From positions 3,610,718-3,674,717 of the forward strand of contig NC_041004.1 in NCBI RefSeq assembly GCF_004193775.1: a stretch of 64,000 nt of DNA, written 5' to 3'. The DNA is from Glycine soja (Eukaryota > Streptophyta > Magnoliopsida > Fabales > Fabaceae). Both the position numbers and the translations under genes were made by a program. How positions within the stretch are numbered: the first letter of the stretch is position 1; each line of letters begins with the position of its first letter. Below are positions 12,801 through 21,724 of this stretch, one piece after another. The notes below the pieces were generated by a model. That model saw only the letters and a list, made by a program, of their open reading frames with translations. It made no database searches and was not told the DNA's origin.

Positions 12801-15325
12801 AAAGACACTACCTTGGCGTAAGGATAGCAATACCCTCAAATGTAACAATGGCATCTTCACCTCCAGCACCAACATCAGCCATAGACATAATTTTGTCACG
12901 GAAAACCTGATGCAGAAAAAATTAAATGTCAGTTAACCTAGAAGTTATTATAACATGAGATCTTTTTTATAGTCTGAAACAAACTCACCTGAGCAGGGGG
13001 ACGATTTTCATCACCAACAAACTGGGTGTTGGAATTTGGTATGTGGAAACTTATCTCCATCAGTGAATCTTTCTGAGATCATAACATAAAACAATATTAG
13101 GCCATAAAAAATTAAACCAAATAACTAGAGTCTTCAGTATTGCACAAGCCCAAACTTGAATGAGAACAATTTTCTAGCAAAAAGCTGCCAGTTTGGCATG
13201 AATTTACTAAAACATATAAGACTATATAAGTGCATAAAAATATAGATATACCTCATTAGCTCCAGTTGTGTCATCCACATGAAACTCCAAGATCACATCA
13301 TTCTTCCCTTGAAGCTGTGTTTGAGAGACATCTGCTAAAGATACTTCAAAAGCTTGCTTTGAACCAACCATGAAAGCCAGCATATTTCCTGAAATGGAAA
13401 TAGAAAATAAGAACACCCACTAATCTACTAGTATAACTACTTATAAAAGCAGTCAAGTCAAATTTTATCAAACAAGCTTCACCAAAGAAAAACAAGAATG
13501 ACATAAAGTTCCTCTTTGAGAAGTCCACCACCCCCACCCCCAAAAAACACATACACAAATAAAGACCACTTTCCTATCTTAACAAGTGTTTTTAGCTTAA
13601 AATTGCACTTCATGTGATTACCAAAGTGGAGGTAGTGATGCCTAAATGCATTCAACACTTAAGAGTATGACAAAAGAAAAGAAGCAACTGCAAATTGGGG
13701 AGGGAAAAAGTAGCAGCACATAAGATCGCAGCCTTTCTTCATATATGAAAATCATCATGCACTATCAAGAAAAACCAATGCTCTCCAAGAACAAACTGGG
13801 TGATATCAACTGAATTTCTTTGAAAATAGGAGAGCTCCACCCTTTGCTAAAAATATTGCCGGCCCTTTCCTCATGAGTGCTGCTATATCAAACAGAACAT
13901 ATTGCCAAACTAACATTTTTCCTCAAAAATCAAATTTACAAAAACTAGCACGTAAGGATGACAGAGAGATGTTTAAGATACATGTGACATGCCATGTGGA
14001 GAATATCAATAACAACACATAAGTCAGTTCAAGTAATTTCACCAACCATTTAGATCAACTTCTCCCCAATTACGTCCGCTAACAGAAAGTTGCTTCTCTT
14101 CTACTGATATTCCACAGGTGTTTTGGAAAAAATTGGTCAAAGTTACAACATCCTGCAAAAATATGAATAAAATAACAATATTAGAAATTAACATCCAGCA
14201 TTTGCTAGCAGTACAAGTCCAAGTCCTCAATATTTAGATTTGTCACAGTTAATAAAAGGAACAAAAGTTTGAATTCCTTTTACCACATCAAATGTATGAA
14301 AATACACATTCGGGAGTGGCAGAGAAAGTAACCTGGTCACGAAATCCCGTGAACTTGTAGTACAACCCATCTTTGATTTGAACACCAAGTTGGTTACTCC
14401 TTGGTACCTTCATCCATGTCACCCCCATTATGTCAGATTTATCAACTTCAATTAATTTACCACCACCCTGTCTCTTCCATACAATTCCTCCAGTATATAT
14501 TTTTATCTGCCCTGGATTCTGCAATCTCAATTACATGAAAAGAAGTGTCACACATCTTAATTCAACTGCTAATTCCAGTCTCCTATGCACAAATCACTAG
14601 AAAAAAATCAATTTTTTGACTCTCTAATTATCATTATATTTTTATCAAAAAGCAATGAAGCTGATAAAAACTCGACAGTTGAGATGGAACAACAAGCAAT
14701 GCAACTCTGAGTAGGGGCTATGCATATCCCGCTTGTTCCTACAGAATATTAAATAAATGGTACATAACACCAAATGAAATATCACTTACTGGTACAGAAG
14801 GTAGAAAAATTGGAACAAAAATACTTTGCACTTGCTTTGTACAACTAGAAATATGATCCCAAAGAAAACAACTTATTCAACTGTCTATTTTCTACTAAGG
14901 TTTTAAGAAACTGTCTGCCACCGCATCATCAAGGTTTTCGGGGTCTCTGTGACAGTATTTACCCCAACAAAACCCCAACCATGACCACAATTTAAAACCT
15001 TGTTTTCTACCGCGACCCAAATTTCATCTAATAAACAAAGCACTCCCTTAGGGTTTTAAGAACGAAACAAGAACCACTAATGCACAAATATCCCGCACTA
15101 GTCAGTACTAACTAAAACAGCCAAGTAAAATTTCAACACATTTATAAAATACATAAATAGGTACTCTTCTACGATAATAATGATAATAATTAGGGATTAA
15201 ATCAAATGAGAAGAAAATACGAAGAGCAAAACCCTAAGATTCGTTCGCTAGCAAAACTCTCAGTGGTACATGTAAAATGAAATCAAAAGGCATGGTTGAA
15301 TGTGGCAAACTAAAAATTAGGGTTT

Positions 15326-15377
<52 letters not shown>

Positions 15378-15431
15378 GGTGCCTCCACGGCCACCGAGGG
15401 TGATGTTGTTGAAGAGATGACCGTCCGTCAT
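9900..15431 (-). CDS. SSRP1: FACT complex subunit SSRP1 (HMG-box histone chaperone)
   Basis: Sixteen coding exons join in phase into 640 codons: 15378-15431, 14333-14518, 14047-14152, 13252-13388, 12989-13072, 12812-12906, 12557-12665, 12302-12388, 12117-12209, 11718-11915, 11466-11611, 11240-11387, 10715-10813, 10448-10621, 10139-10217, 9900-10027. The start is the ATG giving [21 protein letters not shown]1 pairs with SPT16 in FACT, which loosens and rebuilds nucleosomes during transcription and replication in the nucleus. Visible in order: N-terminal PH-like region ([14 protein letters not shown]), the middle PH-like domain (about 200-420), an acidic stretch ([13 protein letters not shown] and SDEE runs, about 440-515), a Lys-rich linker, and one HMG box at about 552-623 beginning [17 protein letters not shown]. 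Length fits plant SSRP1 (about 640-646 aa). Oddities: the intron between 10715 and 10621 has a GC donor, and a CT repeat starts almost directly after the first donor. A MULE lies 347 bp upstream of the ATG. Confidence 0.95.
10883..10894. repeat. Poly(C) tract inside an SSRP1 intron
   Basis: Twelve consecutive C's on the plus strand (G's in the transcript) lie in the intron between coding exons 12 and 13 of SSRP1. It is a simple homopolymer and prone to length errors in assemblies. Confidence 0.8.
15331..15372. repeat. (GA)n microsatellite in SSRP1 intron 1
   Basis: About twenty uninterrupted GA dinucleotides, read as CT in the SSRP1 transcript, begin a few bases inside intron 1 right after the donor GTAAGCT. 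GAGA/CTCT stretches near plant 5' ends are known binding sites of BPC/GAGA-binding proteins; a regulatory role here is inference. Minus-strand frames across it give Ser-Leu repeats and are artefacts. Confidence 0.85.
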
Positions 15432-15839
15432 GGCTCGCCTCAGAACAACAGAAGAACGAATAAGGTTGGGTTGTGTGATATTGCACACACACACAAACGC
15501 AATGCCAAGATAAAAAGGAGCGCGAACGTGAATTTCCACGTCCAAGTAACAAGGGTGTGTTCGTTTTACCGTTTTAATCCATTGACACGTGTTCCAATGC
15601 ACCGTTTTGTGAGACTTGAACGCACTTTTGAAGTATTTTCCAAAGTTGCCGCAAAACTTAGGCTTCCATCTAAACACGGTGTTGAGTGTAGCTGCAATGA
15701 AGGAGTTTGAGTGCTGCAACGAGCCGAACAGCGATAGCATTAGCAACCCAACAAGAACAGAAAGGACAAGGGAGTTGCTACGTGCACCTAGCAAAATTGC
15801 TGGGGCACCCAGCAAACAGTGAATGGGCAAATATGTCCT

Positions 15840-16050
15840 TTTGAGAAGGCTATTTCCGAAAGACCTTTCTTTCGAAAAACTTTCGGAAGACTATTTTTCC
15901 GGAAAACTTCCAGAAGATACTTCTTCTGGAAGAAGAAGGTGAACTTTCGGAAGAATTCCAGAAAAAGTTTCGGAAGAAGTGTCTTTCGGAAGTTTCCGGA
16001 AAAAGGATCTTCCGGAATACTTCCTTCTTCTTCCGGAAGAAGGTTGCTCC
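15840..16050. repeat. Left subterminal TTCCGGAA palindrome array
   Basis: Dense copies and one-base variants of CTTCCGGAAG (TTTCGGAAG, CTTCTGGAAG, TTCCAGAAG) occur every 10-25 bp. Variants are mostly C-to-T or G-to-A changes at the CCGG core, as expected after cytosine methylation. Clustered motifs near element ends are the usual form of transposase-binding sites in plant DNA transposons. The open frame across the array comes from the repeat. Confidence 0.75.
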
Positions 16051-16689
16051 GGAAGTTTTTTTTTTTTGTTTTTTTAAAATGTTGTATTTTCCTAATTATT
16101 TGATTTTAATAAATAAATTAAGTTATAGAATAAATAATATTATTTTACATAAATTATTATTAGTGAACATAATTATGAGTAATATTTGTAATTCCTTTTT
16201 TACGCGCATGTAAATGTAAATAATAATTTGTGTGACAATTTAGTATAATTTAAATCATAGAAATTTATTAATTCGTATATTTTATAAAAAAATAATTATA
16301 ATTTGTATTACAAAACTTAATATATAATAAAAAAATAATTATAATTTTATAACAACGTGAAGTAAAATAAATTTCATTTTATAATAATAACTAAAAATAA
16401 AATAATATTTAATGTATATGTAATGATGATTTTGCCCCTGGTTGTTTCCTTTAAATTTATTGTGCTTTCACCTTCATCCCCGTCTTCTTGCTATTGTTAT
16501 CCTTTTCCGTAAAAAGTTTTTCTGGTGGTCCCGTGAAGTAGAAGTTCCGTAACAAGCGATTTGGTGGTCCCCTGAAGCAGTTGTTCCGTGTTTGAAGTTG
16601 TTTTGGTCGTTACTGTTCGTATTTCGTCAGAGGTACGCATTTATCGGTTTTTTTTTTGCGTTTTTTGGATGTTCTTTAGAGAAGATGAA
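16051..16689. other. AT-rich spacer of the MULE
   Basis: No coding sequence. A short imperfect direct repeat occurs near 16521 and 16562 (TGGTGGTCCC, GTGAAG/CTGAAG, then GTTCCGT), suggesting a remnant 5' leader region of the transposase unit. Confidence 0.5.
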
Positions 16690-16885
16690 CAGTAAAAAAC
16701 TATTTCCGGAATTACTTTTTACTGCAGAAGAAAGTAGTTCCGGAATGAGAATGTTGAATTTCTGGAAGAAGTTCTTCCGGAAGTTACCATGTTCAATTCT
16801 GGAAGAAGTGCTTCCGGAAGTGTATTCCGGAACAACTTCTTCCGGAATTGAACATAGTGACTTCCGGAAGAAGTTCTTCTAGAAA
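16690..16885. repeat. Internal TTCCGGAA array with inverted symmetry
   Basis: A second cluster of TTCCGGAA motifs. AATTTCTGGAAGAAGTTCTT near 16758 recurs as its reverse complement near 16870, so the block can fold back on itself. It lies about 0.9 kb from the left terminus. A (TA)n microsatellite follows at about 16926-16968. Confidence 0.7.
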
Positions 16886-16923
16886 TTCAGTTTATTAACA
16901 AATTTTTTTAATTCTGCTTTAAA

Positions 16924-16970
<47 letters not shown>

Positions 16971-17170
16971 TATTATCATTTATAATATCTGTATTATGGA
17001 TATAATTGATTTAATTAGGTATAATGATTTTGGTATAATATTAAATGATTTAGGTAACATAATTGTATTTTGTTGTAGTAAAAAAATGTTTTATTAGTTG
17101 TTTAATATAGTGTTAAGTTTAGTTTAAGTAAATAATGTAGTTATAAATTTAGAATATATTTGTATTAGTT

Positions 17171-17348
17171 GTTAATATGTTTGTTAGTCAATATGTAGTG
17201 AAATTGTGGATGTGGTTATATGATAATTTGAATATACTTGTGTATGATGCATATGTCCTGTTAATATGTTTGTTAGTTAATATGTAGTAAATTTTTGGAT
17301 GTGGTTATATGATAATTTGAATGTACTTGTGTATGATGCATATGTCCT
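17171..17348. repeat. 89-bp tandem duplication before the transposase start
   Basis: Two near-identical copies begin GTTAATATGTTTGTTAGT at 17171 and 17260 (period 89). Differences are a few substitutions. The second copy ends five bases before the transposase ATG at 17353, so the duplication changed only the leader. Confidence 0.75.
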
Positions 17349-17352
17349 TAAG

Positions 17353-17786
17353 ATGGACGAAGATCAATGGAGGTATGACTATGCGATGTCACAAGAAGTT
17401 CATATGGATTATGATTATGATAATGAAGAAGAATGTGGGGTGAATGAACCACATGTCGATTGTTCAAATGCTTTTAATACGTCTCAGGTAATCATAGATA
17501 ATTTGAGTCATTTGGTTGAATTGATGTTTTGTAAAAAAATTAATATGTTTGGGTTGCGTTGTAGGTATTCGGTACTCGAGATGATGTTTTGCAATGGGCT
17601 CAAACAGTTGTCCATGAAAATGAATTTGTTGCAGTGATTATGAGGTCTGACACAGATACCGGTAGCAGAGAAAGAAGTTCATTTGTCTTAATTGGGTGTG
17701 AAAGGAGTGGTACGCACAAGTGTAGGAATAAAGAATTCGTTAGAAAAGACACTGGGAGTAGGAATCAGAATCTATACGTCAGTTAA
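17353..17786 (+). pseudogene. MULE transposase, N-terminal fragment
   Basis: Exon 17353-17487 (ATG giving MDEDQWRYDYAMSQE) joins in phase through a GTAATC donor and a TGTAG acceptor to an exon starting at 17565 (VFGTRDDVLQWAQTVVHENE). The second exon contains a FAR1-like/MULE N-terminal zinc-binding region (VIMRSDTDTG, SSFVLIGCERSG) and ends with an in-frame stop at 17784-17786. Full-length relatives continue for several hundred residues through a CxC zinc motif, the DDE catalytic domain and a SWIM zinc finger, all missing here. The fragment can therefore supply no catalysis. The stop lies about 110 bp from the 3' end of the PMD gene, consistent with an internal deletion or with PMD capture replacing the transposase 3' part. 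Assignment rests on recognised wording of legume MULE proteins. Confidence 0.75.
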
Positions 17787-17893
17787 TATCATAAAATAAT
17801 AAACTGTGCAAAAAAGGCCAACTATATTAAACAAAAAACTGTAATAATTACAAATATTCATGTCAACTACAAGACAAAAAATAAATACAATAA

Positions 17894-19935
17894 TCAATGC
17901 TCCGTGCAGCGTCTCTGACGAGCCCTGACACTTCCATCAGCACTGGCTCCCCCTCTGGCAATCGTCAGGCAGTCCTGCATAATCTCATATAACTTTGTGC
18001 CTGCAGTGACCATCCTAAGGTTTGAGCACACGCTCCAACCTCTGTGCAATCGCCTCATATCCCTCGTAATCATCCTGTCACAGTCATTAAAAAAATTTAT
18101 TATAAAATTTAAAATAAATAACAACTCATCAAACATTAAACGCGCAAAAAATCTTACCACATGTGGAAGGGGGTCAAATGCCACTGGAACCTGGGGGTTG
18201 GGCGGCTGTATGTACTCCTCAGGGTCTGCAGCTGGTGCATCTCTCGGCTGGTCACCTGCCTAGGTCGGTATCATGAATAGGTGAGATATGCGGAAAAACC
18301 ACTCCATGTAATTCGCAGATACTTGCCAGACACTAGACAAAGCTCACCCGCAGGTAGTACGTGCTCCGCAAAATACATCTACCTGTCATCTATATCATCG
18401 TGTGACAATCGAGCACTAACAGGTGGCGGAGGGATGCTTTGGATGTAACCAAACTGTCGTACCACCCTCTCTGGTCGAGCTATGACCACCATAGGACCCC
18501 ATCTCAGCTGACCCTGGAATGATGAAATCAGCTCAAAGGCCCTAACCCCTCGATGCTCTGTGTACGGCAACCAGGACATATCTGTGACGGTCAAAACATC
18601 ACAATGTGCCCTGTAAGGTGCTCCTGTGATTCCCTTCATGTGCGCCTTCGACGTCAACCACCGGGAAGCACGTGGGGACGTCTCCTGGTATGTATCATCT
18701 GTCACGCACTAATGCACACTAGGGAAGTGCTCATAGATCCAACACTACACAAAAAATGAGGTTAACATAACATAAAAACATTTTAAAATCATAATCGAAC
18801 GTAACATATTAAAAAACACAAAATTTACCTGTAATAGAGTCAGGTACCCCGCAAGCTGTCATGTGGTGGTCCTAGAAGCCTCATCTAACTGGTCATACAT
18901 ATGAACCAGCCCGGCAACTCCCCAAGCATAACCACCACTCTGAGCGAGGTCACGGAAAGCGTCTAGGTGAACCACATGCACGTATGTTGCACTCTTATTA
19001 GCAAAAAGAGTGCAACCGACCAGGTGCAGCAGATAAGCACGAGCTGCTACAATCCACCACTGGGCCTGACATCTCATCTCATAAATGTCTCGAACCCATC
19101 CTAGTCGTACATATGCCCCACGTGTCAGTGCTGTCTCGGCTCTAGCCTCCTCGGCAAACACCTCAAGCAACTCTGTCAGCAAAAATCTCGCCTCCTCCGT
19201 AGAAAGAGCATGAAAATTGTGCAAAGCGCCAGTGATAGGCAAATGAAGGAGTGACGACACATCATCCAAAGTGATCGTCAACTCTCCTACCGAAAGGTGG
19301 AAGGTGCTGGTCTTGCCGTGTCACCTCTCCACAAATGCGAATATCAGTCCAGGATCGCCAGTAACAACTGAAAAATCGATCAGTGGACTTAATCCTGTGG
19401 CAGCAACCAGTCCTTCGATCTGAGGCACTGGCCTCCCAATCAGTGTCACCTTCCTCCCATGTGACACCAACTTCAAATCAGGACGTTCCTGATTTGAAGT
19501 ACAAATTATACAATTATTAAAAAAAATTAATGACAAACAAATCAACAATGATAAATAATTAACAAATTAAAATACCTGTCCACTCCAAACAGCGTGTGCA
19601 ACATGGTCTGCAAATGATGTCAGCACTGACGGGTCACGTGGCCCACCAGGGAATCCCTCAGCATCATCAGCATCTGACCCCTCAGCACCATCAGCACCAT
19701 CTATGTTCGCACGCATCTCAGGTGCCTCCTTAGCTAGATCAGGGACATCGTCAGCCATGTCAGCAACGTCCTCAGCCAAATCACGTGTATCCGCAGTCAT
19801 CTGATGAACCCGTTGCCTACGGGCAGAGACAATAGGCATACGCCTCTCGGGAACATCAGCTACATCATGATCATCATGTCTATCTCCGCCTACAAGTCTA
19901 CCTATGACACGACCTAAACCTCGTGTTCTAGTCAT
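17894..19935 (-). pseudogene. Plant mobile domain (PMD/MAIN-like) gene, decayed
   Basis: Four exons can be traced: 19576-19935 (ATG giving MTRTRGLGRVIGRLVGG, then an Asp/Ala-rich linker), 18829-19488, 18158-18744 and 17894-18074. Exons 2 and 3 contain the plant mobile domain (PF10536 type, as in MAIN/MAIL1 and the 'phosphatase 7 long form' transposon proteins): RPDLKLVSHGRKVTLIGRPV, TITLDDVSSLLHLPITGALH and RWGPMVVIARPERVVRQFGY. Stops break the frame in at least five places: TGA at 19318-19320 where the family has Trp, TGA after DEASRTTT, TAG after FPSVH, TAG after DDIDDR, and TAG in exon 3 near 18258. A frame change also occurs between GELCLVSG and YMEWFFRIS, and another in the last exon. 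Host PMD proteins act in genome stability and TE silencing; this copy is transposon-borne and not translatable as one protein. Confidence 0.8.
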
Positions 19936-20084
19936 GATCTGCAAATCATGTGGAACACATATTTTTTTTCGGTCAAAATATACACAACTTTCTTTATAAA
20001 AATAAAACAAGTTTATTTATAAACAAATAAGACTAATTTAAATCAAATTATTTTAAAACATATACAACATAATTTTAAAAAAAA

Positions 20085-20670
20085 CTAAACAACTTCATTT
20101 ATAAAAAAAACACAACTAATGTAAAAATAATTAATTAGTAAACATCCACAAGTTAATTTTTTTAAAAAAAACTAAACAACTTCATTTATAAAAAAAAACA
20201 CAACTAATGTAAAAATAATTAATTAGAAAACATCCACAAGTTAATTTTTTTTTAAAAAATAAACAACTTCATTTATAAAAAAACACAACTAATGTAAAAA
20301 TAATTAATTAGTAAACATCCACAAGTTAATTTAAAAAAAATAAACAACTTCATTTATAAAAAAAACACAACTAATGCCAAAATAATTAATTAGTAAATAT
20401 CCACAAGTTAATTTTTTAAAAAATAAACAACTTCATTTATAAAAAAAACACAACTAATGTCAAAATAATTAATTAGTAAACATCCACAAACAAAATAAAC
20501 AACTTCATTTAAAAAAAACAACTAATGTAAAAATAATAAATTAAAAAATATCCACAACTTAATTTTAAAAAAAATAAACAACTTCATTTATAAAAAAAAC
20601 ACAACTAATGTAAAAATAATTAATTAGTAAACATCCACAACTTTATTTTTAAAAAAACACTTCATTTATA
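20085..20670. repeat. Tandem repeat, about 7 copies of a 72-87 bp unit
   Basis: The motif AACTTCATTT recurs at 20091, 20178, 20265, 20346, 20429, 20501 and 20580, each followed by ATAAAAAAAACACAACTAAT and a TAATTAATTAGTAAACATCC block. A degraded partial copy ends near 20670. The array lies upstream of the PMD gene start inside the MULE; unit length varies through A-tract length. Confidence 0.85.
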
Positions 20671-21144
20671 ATAATATAAACAACTTAATTTATATCATTT
20701 ATAAAAAAAAATTAGTATTTTTTAAAAATTTCCAAAACACACACAACTTTATTTATAAAAATAAACAACTTCATTTATAAACAAAAAACATAAATAATTT
20801 AAAAATAAATAATTTGTAAAATACTCAACTAAAATGATATAAAAAATAAACAAAACCAATTAACAAGAATAACAAACTTAATTTATAAAAATAACCAACT
20901 TTATTTATAAATAAAATACACTAATTTAAAAATATAAACAATAAACAAAAACAAACACAACTTCATTTATAAACAAAGAAAAAATTAAAAATTAATATTT
21001 AGTAAAAATACACTATTTAAATTACAAAAAAAAAACATGACATCAAAAAGCCAAACCTCATTTTTTTTTATAAAATCTCAAAAACAAAATAATAATAAAA
21101 AATATAATAATCATTCATTTAAAAAAAACTATTTAAAAAAAAAA

Positions 21145-21360
21145 CAAAATTTCCGAAAGAAGTGGTTCTTCCGGAAAGTTCTTCCGAAAATCTCAAAGGT
21201 CATCCGGAAGAACACTTCTTCTGGAAAATTTTCGAAAGAGGTGTTCCGGGTTTGGTTTCTTTCGGAAGAACACTTTTTTCGGAATGTTTTCGGAACAGCT
21301 CCTTCCGGAACTTCTGGAAGAACCCCTAACGGGTCTTCCGGAAGCCTCCGCCGTGAGCCC
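21145..21360. repeat. Right subterminal TTCCGGAA array
   Basis: A third cluster of CTTCCGGAAG palindromes and decayed variants, matching in style the cluster at 15840-16050 and in mirrored position relative to the terminal repeats. Overlapping frames on both strands (21037-21408 plus, 21129-21371 minus) are produced by the palindromes and are not called as genes. Confidence 0.75.
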
Positions 21361-21401
21361 CCTTTCCCCATTTTTTTCGGCGTCTTCTACTCTCGTCTTC
21401 T

Positions 21402-21440
21402 ACCCTAAGGTTACTATCCTAAGGTAACTATCCTAAGGTT
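21402..21440. repeat. 15-bp direct repeats (TAACTATCCTAAGGT type)
   Basis: About two and a half tandem copies: CCTAAGGTTACTATCCTAAG followed by GTAACTATCCTAAGGTTCC. Simple short-unit duplication inside the right arm of the MULE. Confidence 0.7.
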
Positions 21441-21484
21441 CCACTACTACAACAATGATGTATCATACAAGCAAAGGGGAGTTA

Positions 21485-21620
21485 GGGAGACTAACCTTGT
21501 TCGCGGAGAAGAAGAAGACGAGCTTCGCGGAGAAGAAGCAGTTCGCAGAGAGGGAGAAAAAGCAGTTCGCGGAGAGGGAGAAGAAGCTTCACGAAAGGAA
21601 TAGCAAGAGCATGAAGAGTT
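21485..21620. repeat. Purine-rich imperfect repeat near the MULE right end
   Basis: Units of the type GAGAAGAAGCAGTTCGCGGA recur four or five times. One plus-strand frame reads as Lys/Glu/Phe/Ala repeats (FAEKKKTSFAEKKQFAER) for 64 codons. It may be a relic of a coding 5' end or only a repeat; no partner exon was recognised. Confidence 0.5.
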
Positions 21621-21724
21621 TCTTTCGGAGAAGGGGGGGCTTTTTATAATTTTTTGTTAAAGGGCAAAATGGCCCATTCATAAAAATTGCTGGGTGCACC
21701 AGCAATATTGCTGGGTGCACCTAG

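Larger units (their letters stand above)
15778..21724. mobile_element. Mutator-like element carrying a PMD gene and a truncated transposase
   Basis: Ends are inverted repeats. The left reads CTACGTGCACCTAGCAAAAT, and the right read on the other strand gives CTAGGTGCACCCAGCAATAT. Similarity extends about 68 bp to GAATGGGCAAATATGTCC (left) against GAATGGGCCATTTTGCCC (right). Inside, in order: a TTCCGGAA array, AT-rich DNA, a second such array, a (TA)n run, the N-terminus of a MULE transposase (plus), a decayed PMD gene (minus, convergent), an 80-bp tandem repeat, a third TTCCGGAA array and a purine-rich block. No clear 9-bp target duplication is seen (flanks AGGGAGTTG and ACAAACAAA), so either it has decayed or the borders are slightly wrong. 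Without the catalytic part of the transposase it is non-autonomous. It is inserted 347 bp upstream of the SSRP1 start codon. Confidence 0.8.

Noticed and set aside
15324..15830. 168-codon minus-strand frame upstream of and overlapping SSRP1 exon 1
   Set aside because: Out of frame with SSRP1; ends in a Ser-Leu repeat from the CT microsatellite and overlaps the MULE end.
15819..16103. Plus-strand frame rich in Phe/Arg/Lys
   Set aside because: Translation of TTCCGGAA palindromes; the same pattern appears on both strands of all three arrays.
20085..20670. Possible CRISPR-like array
   Set aside because: Units are 72-87 bp, AT-rich, directly adjoining without spacers, in a plant transposon.
21402..21440. 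Resemblance of TAACTATCCTAAGGT to the conserved 23S/26S rRNA segment around the I-CeuI site
   Set aside because: Only about a dozen bases match, the motif is a tandem duplication, and no other rRNA sequence is adjacent.
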